Below, one piece after another: positions 23,576-32,608 of a stretch of DNA of 64,000 nt. The position numbers and the translations under genes were made by a program. The stretch's first letter is position 1. Each line of letters opens with the position of its first letter. Under the pieces are notes generated by a model, which saw only the letters and a program-made list of their open reading frames with translations, made no database searches and was not told where the DNA came from. The stretch covers positions 1-64,000 of the forward strand of contig NZ_JBDKWZ010000018.1 of NCBI RefSeq assembly GCF_039710355.1. Reading direction: 5' to 3'. The stretch comes from Rapidithrix thailandica (GTDB lineage: Bacteria > Bacteroidota > Bacteroidia > Cytophagales > Flammeovirgaceae).

Positions 23576-24400
23576 TTACAAAGCTTTGAAATCTTCAATC
23601 TGCTTTTTGATGGCAATTTCCGTAGGAAGACGCTCCATACTGCTGGCTCCGTAGAAACCGTGTACATGTTTGCAATGCTTCAATATATAAGCGGCATCTT
23701 CCGGCATGGCGATTGGCCCGCCATGGCACAGGATGATCACTTCTTCCCGGATAGCCTTGGCTGCTTCCGACCATTCGTCAATCAGTTCCACACATTCCTC
23801 CATGGTTTTGGCCGTCTGTGCTCCGATTGCCCCGGAGGTCGTCAAACCCATATGGCATACAATAATATCTGCTCCGGCTTCGGTCATCTTTATTGCATCT
23901 TCTTTGGAGAAGACATAAGGCGTTGTCAGGAAGTCCATTTCGTGGGCCAGGGCAATCATGTCCACCTCTTTGTCATAGCCCATCCCGGTTTCTTCCAGGT
24001 TTTGACGAAACACTCCGTCAATCAAACCTACCGTCGGGAAGTTTTGCACCCCGGCAAAGCCCAACTCACGCAATTCCTTCAGAAAATAGCGCATGTTCAC
24101 AAAAGGATCCGTACCGTTCACCCCTGCCAGTACAGGTGTTTTTTTCACTACGGGAATCACCTCTTTGGCCATATCTTTTACAATCTCGTTGGCATTGCCA
24201 TAAGCGAGCAATCCCGCCAAAGAACCTCTTCCCGCCATACGGTAGCGGCCGGAATTGTAAATGACAATCAAGTCGATACCTCCTGCTTCTTCACACTTGG
24301 CTGAAATTCCCGTACCGGCCCCACCTCCAATAATCGGTTGGCCTTTTTGAATCATTTCCCGGAAATATGCTAATAACTCTGTTCTACTGAAGTTTTTCAT
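23576..24400 (-). CDS. Phosphoenolpyruvate hydrolase family TIM-barrel protein (Tm-1 C-terminal half)
   Basis: 274-aa TIM-barrel protein of PF09370, related to PEP mutase/isocitrate lyase-like enzymes. Signatures: GQPIIGGGAGTGISAKCEEAGGIDLIVIYNSGRYRMAGRGSL, VLAGVNGTDPF, GADIIVCHMGLTTSGAIGA and ILCHGGPIAMPEDA. The reaction is not established for bacterial members. In tomato this domain is the C-terminal half of the virus-resistance protein Tm-1, whose N-terminal half is homologous to the neighbouring gene. The pair lies 80 bp apart on one strand, so they probably form a complex or pathway. Confidence 0.88.
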   Translation of the reverse strand: MKNFSRTELLAYFREMIQKGQPIIGGGAGTGISAKCEEAGGIDLIVIYNSGRYRMAGRGSLAGLLAYGNANEIVKDMAKEVIPVVKKTPVLAGVNGTDPFVNMRYFLKELRELGFAGVQNFPTVGLIDGVFRQNLEETGMGYDKEVDMIALAHEMDFLTTPYVFSKEDAIKMTEAGADIIVCHMGLTTSGAIGAQTAKTMEECVELIDEWSEAAKAIREEVIILCHGGPIAMPEDAAYILKHCKHVHGFYGASSMERLPTEIAIKKQIEDFKAL

Positions 24401-24480
24401 TCTGTTAATTTTTATAGTGTTTTTAATGTTTGGGTATAATCGCTGATTTGTTTTGCTCTATTCTCAACCCTTAACCTTTG

Positions 24481-25662
24481 TTATTGATTGATTTCCCGGA
24501 AAGCCTCTACCAAAGCTTTTGAAAACTCAGCATCGTTCAAGGCATAAGGCAAGCGAATCAACTTCCGGAAATCGTCTTGTTGCACTTCTTTTTCCAAGGT
24601 CTCGAACAAAGCGGCATCCGCTTCCGGATCGTAAAAAGGCTGTCCTTCTACATCGATGACGGAAACGCCCTTCTCCGGTAATAGAAAGCGTACCGGAGCC
24701 GTCATTTGGTTCAGCTTGTCCGCAATCCATTTTCCCAAGCGAATATTTTCCGCTACAGTAGTACGCATCAAGGTTACCTGGTCATTATGTTTAAATAATT
24801 TGCGATCCTTATACTTTTCGGGCACCGTATTCCAACCGCCAAAGTTGACCATGTCCAAGGCCCCTACCGAACCTACATAAGGCAATTTATTGCGAATAAT
24901 CGCTCCCATCCTGTCTTCTCCCGCACTGAGTACGCCCCCCATCAGATGATCGCAAATTTCCGTAGTCGTAGCATCGATCACATGTTTGATAAACCCGGAA
25001 TCAATCAATTTTTCCATACTTTGTCCTCCAACCCCAGTGGCATGAAAGACCATACAATCGTATTCTTCCTTCATGATTTCCACCACCTGATTGACGCAGG
25101 GAGTCGTAACGCCAAACATGGTGATGCCCAAGGCCTCTTTTTGACTTTCAAAAGCAGGAACTTCGTTATTAAGCATTCCGGCTAAAGCATGAGCGGCATT
25201 ACTCAGTACTTTATAAGAAATGGAATTGATTCCGTTGATATCGGTAATGGAATTCATCATGGTGATGTCACTCACTCCCACATAGGCCCGCACATCGCCC
25301 GAGGCCATGGTAGACACCATAATTTTAGGCAGTCCGATCGATAAAGCTTGCATAGCGGTGGTAATTAAAGCCGTACCTCCCGATCCACCCAAGCCCAATA
25401 CACCGGCAATGTCCGTACAAGTATGTAAAAAGTCGGTCAATACCCGAGCCATTGTGCTGATGGCCTCCCCTCTCTCCGCGGCCAAAATATGCTGACGTTC
25501 GGCAGTGACCTCCAATAGGTTTACATCTGCACTGCCGGCATGTTCTACGGTACTCACATCCACGGTAGTACATTCTACTCCAACCTTTTGCAAGCAATTT
25601 TTCACAAAAAGAAGTTCATTTGCTTTGGTATCAAAAGTTCCGATAATATACGCTTTTTTCAT
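24481..25662 (-). CDS. Tm-1-like ATP-binding domain protein (UPF0261)
   Basis: 393-aa protein of the UPF0261 family, equivalent to the N-terminal half of plant Tm-1. It begins KKAYIIGTFDTKANELLFVK, the family's hallmark start, and has VLGLGGSGGTALITTAMQAL, KIMVSTMASGDVRAYVG and FHATGVGGQSMEKLI, the glycine-rich nucleotide-binding parts. The open frame extends upstream to 25755, but that part lacks family similarity, so the ATG at 25662 is chosen. It is upstream of its partner TIM-barrel gene. Biochemical role is unknown. Confidence 0.9.
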   Translation of the reverse strand: MKKAYIIGTFDTKANELLFVKNCLQKVGVECTTVDVSTVEHAGSADVNLLEVTAERQHILAAERGEAISTMARVLTDFLHTCTDIAGVLGLGGSGGTALITTAMQALSIGLPKIMVSTMASGDVRAYVGVSDITMMNSITDINGINSISYKVLSNAAHALAGMLNNEVPAFESQKEALGITMFGVTTPCVNQVVEIMKEEYDCMVFHATGVGGQSMEKLIDSGFIKHVIDATTTEICDHLMGGVLSAGEDRMGAIIRNKLPYVGSVGALDMVNFGGWNTVPEKYKDRKLFKHNDQVTLMRTTVAENIRLGKWIADKLNQMTAPVRFLLPEKGVSVIDVEGQPFYDPEADAALFETLEKEVQQDDFRKLIRLPYALNDAEFSKALVEAFREINQ

Positions 25663-26210
25663 AGGGGGTATAGTGTTTAGTTTAGTATTGAAATTTTGGT
25701 TGGTAATATAAAGACACAGCATATGTCTGAGTAGTAGGTATGTGAAAAACAGCATGGCAGAGTTCTATCCTCTTACGCTGTTTTGAAGGTATACCCTTTC
25801 AAAGATATGGTTTTGAGTAGTACCGAAAATACTAACGGCATGGCACAAATGTAGTCAAGAGCCTTGAAAAATGCTTTTTTATCCCTGTAGTTTTATTTTA
25901 TGGGATAAATAAAGGGGTTTTCGGCATTTTATATCCTTCTTTCTCAATCTATTATAAGAAACACGGAGAGCAGTATCTCTTTTTTGTCTTTTTTCCGAAT
26001 AATTCAGAGCTTAGCAGTAGGCTTTTGCTAAGGTGGTAAGCACTCCAACAAGTAATCGCTAATTAATTTCTGATGCAGTAATCAAAGTAAAAACCTATCT
26101 ATAAACAACTGTACATCAATACACTTATAGGTAGAATTCATATACTTTAGATTAGAAAGGCTGCTATAATACCAGTTTAACTTTGGTCACCTACTTTAAT
26201 CGCATTAATT
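25663..26210. other. Divergent intergenic region before panB
   Basis: No gene found. A CAAATGTA at 25846-25853 is a minus-strand -7-like element for the Tm-1-like operon without a clear -33 partner. At the right end TAACTTTG (26178-26185) is the likely -7 element of panB. Confidence 0.5.
26178..26185 (+). promoter_or_regulatory. Probable -7 element of panB
   Basis: TAACTTTG matches TAnnTTTG and lies 25 bp before the panB ATG. No TTG is found at the usual distance upstream, only TTAG around 26152. Confidence 0.4.
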
Positions 26211-27029
26211 ATGTCTGTTCATAACCCCAATATCAAGAAAATTACCACGCATCAATTGCAGGAGATGAAAGTCCGGAAAGAGAAGATTTCCATGCTGACA
26301 GCCTATGACTATTCCATGGCGAAAATTCTGGATGCTACCGGAATCGACATCTTGCTGGTAGGAGATTCTGCATCCAATGTAATGGCCGGTAACGAAACCA
26401 CTTTGCCTATCACATTGGATCAAATGATTTATCATGCCACCTCCGTGGTCAGGGCTGTGGACCGGGCACTGGTAGTGGTCGACCTTCCCTTTGGCTGTTA
26501 TCAAGGTAATTCTTCAGAAGCACTGCGCTCTACCATCCGTATAATGAAAGAATCCGGAGCGCATGCGGTGAAAATAGAAGGAGGCAGTGAAATCAAAGAA
26601 TCGGTTTTGCGGATTCTGAGTGCCGGAGTTCCTGTCATGGGCCATTTAGGTTTGACCCCTCAATCCATTTATAAATTTGGTACGTACACCGTCAGAGCCA
26701 AAGAAGAAGCCGAGGCCGAAAAACTCATTGAAGATGCCAAATTATTACAAGAATGCGGCTGTTTTGCGGTAGTATTAGAAAAAATCCCTTCCGCCTTGGC
26801 CAAAAGAGTGGCCGAAACTCTACACATTCCGGTCATCGGCATTGGTGCCGGTAATCATGTAGACGGGCAAGTGCTCGTCACACACGATATGCTAGGCATT
26901 ACCAAAGACTTCAAACCCCGTTTTCTCAGAAGGTATACCGACCTGTCCGGCATTATCAACGATGCCGTTGTCAACTATATCAACGATGTCAAACAAGGAG
27001 ACTTTCCCAATGAGAAAGAATCGTATTAA
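26211..27029 (+). CDS. panB: 3-methyl-2-oxobutanoate hydroxymethyltransferase
   Basis: 272-aa ketopantoate hydroxymethyltransferase, first committed step of pantothenate (coenzyme A) synthesis, using methylene-tetrahydrofolate. Clear motifs: KISMLTAYDYSMAKILD, LLVGDSASNVMAG, VVVDLPFGCYQGN, HAVKIEGG, VMGHLGLTPQS and VIGIGAGNHVDGQVLV. Metal-binding Asp and Glu positions lie in these blocks. Monocistronic here; panC and panD are not adjacent. A strong hairpin terminator follows. Confidence 0.97.
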   Translation: MSVHNPNIKKITTHQLQEMKVRKEKISMLTAYDYSMAKILDATGIDILLVGDSASNVMAGNETTLPITLDQMIYHATSVVRAVDRALVVVDLPFGCYQGNSSEALRSTIRIMKESGAHAVKIEGGSEIKESVLRILSAGVPVMGHLGLTPQSIYKFGTYTVRAKEEAEAEKLIEDAKLLQECGCFAVVLEKIPSALAKRVAETLHIPVIGIGAGNHVDGQVLVTHDMLGITKDFKPRFLRRYTDLSGIINDAVVNYINDVKQGDFPNEKESY

Positions 27030-27096
27030 AATATAGGTAAATGTCTTTTCGGATAAGCCAACACAACGGTTGATGATGGGCAATCTGCCTAAATCC

Positions 27097-27139
27097 AAAA
27101 CAGCCCTCCGAAGAGTTGAACTCTCCGGAGGGCTGTTTT
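27097..27139. terminator. Bidirectional terminator between panB and the dehydrogenase/cytochrome gene
   Basis: 14-bp perfect stem AAAACAGCCCTCCG / CGGAGGGCTGTTTT (27097-27110 with 27126-27139), with further pairing inside (AGAGTT/AACTCT). It sits between two converging genes and has A/T tracts on both sides. Confidence 0.9.
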
Positions 27140-27160
27140 GCTATATCATTTGCAGTATTT

Positions 27161-29152
27161 CTACTTTTCCAATGAATTAATCCACCGGGCAATTTTCAAG
27201 GCTTCCTCTTTGGGTACTTGGGGCATCGGAGGCATTTCCGTAGCATAGTCCGGCCAGTTTTGGGGTTGAGGATTGTAAATTAATTGCACAATCTTTTCAT
27301 CACTGTAGTTCTTTTTGGCAATCGCTCTAAAGGAAGGCCCTACTTGCCGCTTGTCGGTAGTATGACAAGCCAGACAGGTGTTTTTTGTCAACAAACCTTT
27401 TACACTCTGATAAGTAGGTGTTTTGGTATAGGCCACTTGTTTTACAACAGGCTTTTTCGCAGTTGCACTTTTCTTCATCACAGCTTTTTTTACCTTTTGC
27501 TCTTCTTTAACCGGTTCAGGTGCTTTTACTGCAAGTGAGTTTTTGGTACTGACTTCCTCCAAGGAAAGTTTTTTTCCTTCCGGAATAGTATTCAATGTAT
27601 AATACACAGTCGGATGCACCAAGGAATACGAAGTGCCTTTTTCCCGGATTCCGTCCAGACTAAGTGCATGAATATGATATTGCTGTAGACTATCCACAAT
27701 AATCCGTACTGTCATACCGTCTTCTGCCACTTTTACTCCTTTTATCTTGTGTTCTTTATTTTTCACCGGAGGACTTCCATACACCGGATGGTATTTGTAT
27801 ATAAAACTATGGGCTGAATAGGAGGCCAGATCTTCGGCCAGGCTTTTATCTACCGGTTTGGTAAATTCAATTTCAAAGCCATCCGGTTTGGCTTTGACCG
27901 TACGCATTTCAAAAGGTGTCCGCTGATTCCAGACCAAACGCTGCAAACCTTCGTTCGCTTCTCCGGCCGATCCCCAGCCCCGGTTGGTTTCCCCAACAAA
28001 CAGCGATCCGTCTCCGGCCCAAGCCATTCGCAACACCCCCGACTGAAAGCCGCTCCGAAAATCCCAGGAAGCCCCTTGAAACTCACCTTTTACTTTTTCC
28101 ATATACACCCGCATAATCTTGCTTTGTCCCTGGTCTCCTACCAGAATTTGTCCGCTAAAAGGGCCAAAAGTCCCTTCCGGGATTTTTACAATTTCCGAAT
28201 TGGAAATACCCTGGATCCCATGAGGCAACCAAACGGCCGGTAATTTGATTTCCGGAAATTCTTTTTTCAAATCATATAAAGTCACAAAGTCTTCATTTAC
28301 TACATTCTCCGGTTTGATATAGCGCCCGTGTTCATCTTTCACTTGCCTTTTATCAGCCTTTGTATAAAATTCTTCCGGGGTCAAGGAAACCGGTGAATTA
28401 GGATGATTTGCCCAACGAAGGCCAGCCGGGTGCCCGGTAAATGCTCCTTTGGTCACGTGCCAAATTCCCCCCGAGCCAAACCAGTCACCTTGGTTATCAG
28501 TATAAAACAATTCGCCATCGATCATTCCCAATCCGCAAGGGGAACGCATTCCCGTTGCCCACGGCTCGATTTGTCCCTTTTCATCAATCTTCATCACCCA
28601 ACCCCTCCAGGGCACACGGCTTTCTCCCCGCCACCATTCTTCACTGCCAAACGCCACATTCCCGGAAACGAAAAAAGACCCGTCCGGAGCGAGTTTTGGC
28701 CCGTAACTGTATTCGTGATAATGGCCTGAAAGTGGCCAGGCACACACCGTCTCCAATACATCGGCTTTTCCATCCATATTGGTGTCTTGCAACTTGGTCA
28801 ACTCACCGCGTTGGGCACAATACAATGCCCCGTCTTTATAGGCCAAGCCTAAAACCTCATGCAGTCCCGAAGCAAATTTCCGGAAATAAGGTTGACGTCC
28901 GGTAGGATTTTCGACAATATAAATATCTCCCCTACGGGTAGAAATCCCTAAATCCCCATTAGGCAAAACGGCTAAACCACCTACTTCCAGGATAATACCC
29001 TCCGGGGTAGGCATGCGCAGAATTTTAAAGTAATCTTCTTCTTTAGGAGATTCTTGGGCCCTAGAAAAATCAAAGGTAGTAGCCCATACCACGAGTGTCA
29101 GTATAAGTATTCGAAAAGCTTTTTGAAATAGCTCTATGTATATCATTTTCAT
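27161..29152 (-). CDS. Secreted sorbosone-dehydrogenase-like beta-propeller with C-terminal cytochrome c domain
   Basis: 663-aa exported protein. After a signal peptide ending near SRA, residues about 35-400 form a PQQ-glucose/sorbosone dehydrogenase-like propeller (GGLAVLPNGDLGISTRRGDIY, GHYHEYSYGPKLAPDGSFFV, MRSPCGLGMIDGELFYTDNQ). A Lys/Val-rich linker at about 545-580 precedes a class I cytochrome c domain with CLACH and a Met in TEMPPMPQ as likely sixth ligand. It probably oxidises a sugar or alcohol and passes electrons to its own heme. The ATG at 29152 gives a 7-bp gap to the upstream DUF1080 gene; the longer start at 29203 would overlap that gene. The two are likely co-transcribed. Confidence 0.85.
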   Translation of the reverse strand: MKMIYIELFQKAFRILILTLVVWATTFDFSRAQESPKEEDYFKILRMPTPEGIILEVGGLAVLPNGDLGISTRRGDIYIVENPTGRQPYFRKFASGLHEVLGLAYKDGALYCAQRGELTKLQDTNMDGKADVLETVCAWPLSGHYHEYSYGPKLAPDGSFFVSGNVAFGSEEWWRGESRVPWRGWVMKIDEKGQIEPWATGMRSPCGLGMIDGELFYTDNQGDWFGSGGIWHVTKGAFTGHPAGLRWANHPNSPVSLTPEEFYTKADKRQVKDEHGRYIKPENVVNEDFVTLYDLKKEFPEIKLPAVWLPHGIQGISNSEIVKIPEGTFGPFSGQILVGDQGQSKIMRVYMEKVKGEFQGASWDFRSGFQSGVLRMAWAGDGSLFVGETNRGWGSAGEANEGLQRLVWNQRTPFEMRTVKAKPDGFEIEFTKPVDKSLAEDLASYSAHSFIYKYHPVYGSPPVKNKEHKIKGVKVAEDGMTVRIIVDSLQQYHIHALSLDGIREKGTSYSLVHPTVYYTLNTIPEGKKLSLEEVSTKNSLAVKAPEPVKEEQKVKKAVMKKSATAKKPVVKQVAYTKTPTYQSVKGLLTKNTCLACHTTDKRQVGPSFRAIAKKNYSDEKIVQLIYNPQPQNWPDYATEMPPMPQVPKEEALKIARWINSLEK

Positions 29153-29159
29153 AGTATAA

Positions 29160-31076
29160 TCAGAACAAGATGTGATAATTGAGTTGATTTTGGAAGGGGA
29201 CAATCAGTTCTTTCTGACCGTTATTGTCACGGATTATGGGTTTCAGTTTCTTGGCAGCAGCATCCAGTTGTACATAATACGATTTATTATCTATCACATA
29301 CAAGCCCTTCTCTACCTCTTCGATATTGCTCCCACTTGCCAAACGGGCATAAAGCTGGTCAGCCGGATGTTGCGCAATCAGTTGCCGTTGTATACCTTGT
29401 CCATTGTTCAACACACGTATAGCATCCCGAACCCGGGTATTATAAATCAGATAGGTAAAAGTGGGTTGCCCTTGGGCATCCAAGATATACCCTTTGGGTA
29501 CATAGCTTGTCCCGGTAGTATCCGTTGCCCATTGGCTTTGTGTAGAGGAAAGCTTTCCTAAAGTAAGGGCCGGTTTGCCAAAATGCTGCACCATGCCTAA
29601 AGGACGCGAAGAACCGTCACCCCGGCTATGCCACATAGGCGTGGTATTCAGAAAACCTCCCCGCCAAACTTGTACAAGCATTCCTTTGTCCAAGTCATAT
29701 GTATAATGCACCTGCTCCGGACTGCCTACCGATACGGCATGCACCACTCTGGGGCTACCCGGCAAATCCATAAAACTGCGCAAAATAGTATTTTCCCGGG
29801 CATGGACTAAAATCGGATCCACTTGCCTGCCCGGATTCATAGGATCTTGTGATAGAACAACCTCCCGAAGCCCCGGACCAGACACGGCAACACCTAAAGA
29901 GGCTGAGGCCCAATCGGTTTTTTTGGAATACAATAATTCAAAAGCTACTTTCCCAAGAGGTAAGATAACTTTCCCGGAACCTTTAAGGGTATTTTCCTTG
30001 ATTTTCAAAGTACTCCATCCTCCGGAAGCATCCATTCGAAAATGGTATTCTCCGGCTTTTTTCACATTCAGGGTACCCGTATATCTTACTAAAAACTCTT
30101 TACTCGTAGGGTTCACCTGAGTACTGATCGCTGTCATATTCCCTTTTGACTCAGGCTGTAGCGAAGTAAAATCGGGGGTACTATCAAACTTCCCTTTATA
30201 CAAGGAATAGCTAAGACCTTCTACTTGTGGCCGGGAGGTATTATAATGCCTTACCCGTATATTTTTAAAAGCCACCGGACCATGGTCTCCCTGAATACGT
30301 AAGGGAGCCTGCGCTACTTCTTTAGAGGAAACGGCTCCCCGGGTAGGGCCAAACAACTCTACATCTTCATGAATTGTCACACCATTCAGTTGTATATACA
30401 AAATCCTGGCGTTTTCAATTTTATTTCCGGAAGCATCAAAGCGAGGTGCCTGAAAAGAGATTTTCAGGTGCTGCCATAGGCCTGGAGCCCGGCTGGCATT
30501 CTGCCGGGGAGCATAGCCTTGGTATCCCTTTTGTCCTTGAGGTTTGCTATCATCCCAGCGTTCATAGATGCCCCCGTTATCTCCGGAGCGGGGTTGTTTT
30601 ACACCCCAACTATCCAATAATTGAATCTCATAACGGCCTTGTAGATAAATACCGGAATTGGAATTTTTAGCCATCATATAATCCAGTTCCAAATCCATGG
30701 AACCGTGCTCCCATTGGGTAAATAAATCTTTTCCGGGTTGTTTTTTACCAGGTAAGTTTACCAACACCCCTTCTCCCGGTTCGGACTGGAGCTCTCTTTC
30801 TTTGAACAATCCGGCTTTTACATTTCCTGCAATATGCCAACTGGAACCTGCCTGGTTAAAAGCCGAAAGGTCTTTTAAGGAAACAGCCTCCTGTGCCAGT
30901 ACAGAGCCAAATCCCAACATATATGCGATGCATAACAGGGCTTTGAAAGTCGAAACAGGTGGGTAACAATTGGATTTTTTTGACGAGGCACCGGCTATTC
31001 GCAGTGGAACGCGATGCGACAAGAAAGTTTTTAACCATCTAAAAACTTCAATGGGTATTCTCATTTTCATGTACAT
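29160..31076 (-). CDS. Secreted DUF1080 (3-keto-glycoside hydrolase-like) and PA14-like domain protein
   Basis: 638-aa protein. The signal peptide (ALLCIAYMLGFGSVLAQ) is preceded by about 45 mostly basic residues, so the true start may be further in, though no other ATG fits. The DUF1080 domain (about 65-275) shows WEHGSMDLELDYMMAKNSNSGIYLQGRYEIQLLDSWG and GVTIHEDVELFGPTRGA. A PA14-like region follows (about 285-410: YRFTGTLNVKKAGEYHFRMD-type strands). The C-terminal 200 residues are unassigned. DUF1080 members cleave 3-keto-glycosides; the partner dehydrogenase/cytochrome gene 7 bp downstream could make the keto sugar. Confidence 0.82.
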   Translation of the reverse strand: MYMKMRIPIEVFRWLKTFLSHRVPLRIAGASSKKSNCYPPVSTFKALLCIAYMLGFGSVLAQEAVSLKDLSAFNQAGSSWHIAGNVKAGLFKERELQSEPGEGVLVNLPGKKQPGKDLFTQWEHGSMDLELDYMMAKNSNSGIYLQGRYEIQLLDSWGVKQPRSGDNGGIYERWDDSKPQGQKGYQGYAPRQNASRAPGLWQHLKISFQAPRFDASGNKIENARILYIQLNGVTIHEDVELFGPTRGAVSSKEVAQAPLRIQGDHGPVAFKNIRVRHYNTSRPQVEGLSYSLYKGKFDSTPDFTSLQPESKGNMTAISTQVNPTSKEFLVRYTGTLNVKKAGEYHFRMDASGGWSTLKIKENTLKGSGKVILPLGKVAFELLYSKKTDWASASLGVAVSGPGLREVVLSQDPMNPGRQVDPILVHARENTILRSFMDLPGSPRVVHAVSVGSPEQVHYTYDLDKGMLVQVWRGGFLNTTPMWHSRGDGSSRPLGMVQHFGKPALTLGKLSSTQSQWATDTTGTSYVPKGYILDAQGQPTFTYLIYNTRVRDAIRVLNNGQGIQRQLIAQHPADQLYARLASGSNIEEVEKGLYVIDNKSYYVQLDAAAKKLKPIIRDNNGQKELIVPFQNQLNYHILF

Positions 31077-31477
31077 TATTTATGTTAATTAATTAGAGTT
31101 TTAGCGAATCCTTGGCATCGTACAATGCCATAACCTTCCCATAAGAAGAAGCCTATACGGTTCACTCTTTGGAAAAGAGATCCAATAAGGGTAGTTGGTG
31201 GAATTAGTTTTTTTTAATCTAGTGGACAAAAGCCCTTATGATAAAATGCATCCGGAAGGAACCCCCAATGCAATAAAATGAGTGGTAGTAATATATGTGT
31301 TGTTGCTAAAGTCTATACTTATAGTCTGAAGCACATTTTGCATAAAGCTATAAAAAGTTATGAACTTTTTGATGCTGAAAGGCTAAAAAAGTAGATAGAG
31401 TAATGGAAATACAGCACCCTCTCTTGGGTTGTATTTTGAGAGAAGGGTGCCAAACAAGACGCTAAGTTACTTGCCTC
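31077..31477. other. Intergenic region, no gene seen
   Basis: AT-rich stretch between the DUF1080 gene and the sugar isomerase-like gene, both on the minus strand. No credible open frame, promoter match or hairpin was found. Confidence 0.5.
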
Positions 31478-32398
31478 TTATAAGGCTAAAAACTGTTGCA
31501 AATAGTTGCGACTGGTCAACAAAGCCGCCCGAATATCTTCCTCCGAGCCTTCAAAGGCTTTATCCTCCACCTCTACACATACCGGACCTTTATAGCCAAT
31601 ACTGGTAAGAACGGAAAAGAAATCCCTCCAACGCACATCACCCAGACCGGGGATTTTAGGAGAATGAAAATCCAGCGGATAAGAGAGAATTCCATATTCA
31701 TCCAGCTTTTCCTGATATACTTTTACATCTTTCAAATGCACATGAAAAATGCGGTCTTTAAACTCAAAAAGAGGCTCTACTTCATCCATTTGCATCCAGA
31801 CCAGATGAGAAGGGTCGTAATTCAAACCCAGGTTTTTACTGGGAATAAGATCAAACATTTTCCGCCAGATAGCCGGTGAAATCGCCAGGTTTTTCCCTCC
31901 GGGCCACTCGTCATTGGTAAACAACATCGGGCAGTTTTCAATCCCTATTTTCACCTCGTGGTCTTCCGCTTCCTTGATGATTTCGGGCCATACTTCGGCA
32001 AATTTACTCAGGTTATCCTCAATGTTTTTCTGGGGGTCCCGACCGATAAAGGTATTCACGACACCGACACCCAACCTCGGGGCCAGACGGATCAGTTTCT
32101 TGAGATGATCAATACAATGTTGAGCCCGCTCTTCATCGGGGTCCAGCGGGTTAGGATAATACCCCAGCGCAGAGATGGAGACTTTCTTTTTGGCCAGGTA
32201 TGACTTGAGGTAAATGACCTGGTCTTCATTCATTTCCTGTACATCGATATGGGTTACTCCGGCATAACGCCTTTCGGCATTTCCTTTTGGCCAACACATC
32301 ATTTCTACACAAGAATACCCGTTTTCCGCAGCAAAATCGACTACATCTTCGAAGGTTTTATCTGCCAGGATTGCACTTACAAATCCAAGTTGAAGCAT
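31478..32398 (-). CDS. Sugar phosphate isomerase/epimerase family TIM-barrel protein
   Basis: 306-aa AP-endonuclease-2/xylose-isomerase-like TIM barrel. Metal-binding motifs appear as VKIGIENCPM (Glu), LGLNYDPSHLVW (Asp-x-x-His), FHVHLKDVK (His) and VCVEVED (Glu). Family members are inosose dehydratases, epimerases and 3-keto-sugar lyases. No signal peptide, so cytosolic. Placed upstream of the DUF1080 and dehydrogenase genes on the same strand, suggesting keto-sugar catabolism, but a 400-bp gap argues against one operon. Substrate unknown. Confidence 0.88.
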   Translation of the reverse strand: MLQLGFVSAILADKTFEDVVDFAAENGYSCVEMMCWPKGNAERRYAGVTHIDVQEMNEDQVIYLKSYLAKKKVSISALGYYPNPLDPDEERAQHCIDHLKKLIRLAPRLGVGVVNTFIGRDPQKNIEDNLSKFAEVWPEIIKEAEDHEVKIGIENCPMLFTNDEWPGGKNLAISPAIWRKMFDLIPSKNLGLNYDPSHLVWMQMDEVEPLFEFKDRIFHVHLKDVKVYQEKLDEYGILSYPLDFHSPKIPGLGDVRWRDFFSVLTSIGYKGPVCVEVEDKAFEGSEEDIRAALLTSRNYLQQFLAL

Positions 32399-32529
32399 GG
32401 TGGTTTAGTTTATGATGAGTAACTATAGAAGTTTGCGTTTGAGCATTCAAGATAGAAACTTCTCGGACCAAGCGCAAGAAAATAGGATTATTTAATGAAA
32501 TAATTGCAGGATGTACTTGTATTGGAAGA

Positions 32530-32570
32530 AAAAAGAACCAGGGAAGTTTTTGCATCCCCTGGTTCTTTTT
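32530..32570 (-). terminator. Terminator of the trkH-like gene
   Basis: 14-bp stem AAAAAGAACCAGGG / CCCTGGTTCTTTTT (32530-32543 with 32557-32570), followed by a T-run on the minus strand. It lies 38 bp after the trkH stop codon. Confidence 0.85.
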
Positions 32571-32608
32571 AATCCGTATCTTCAAGAGATATGCGAATAG
32601 AGTATTTT

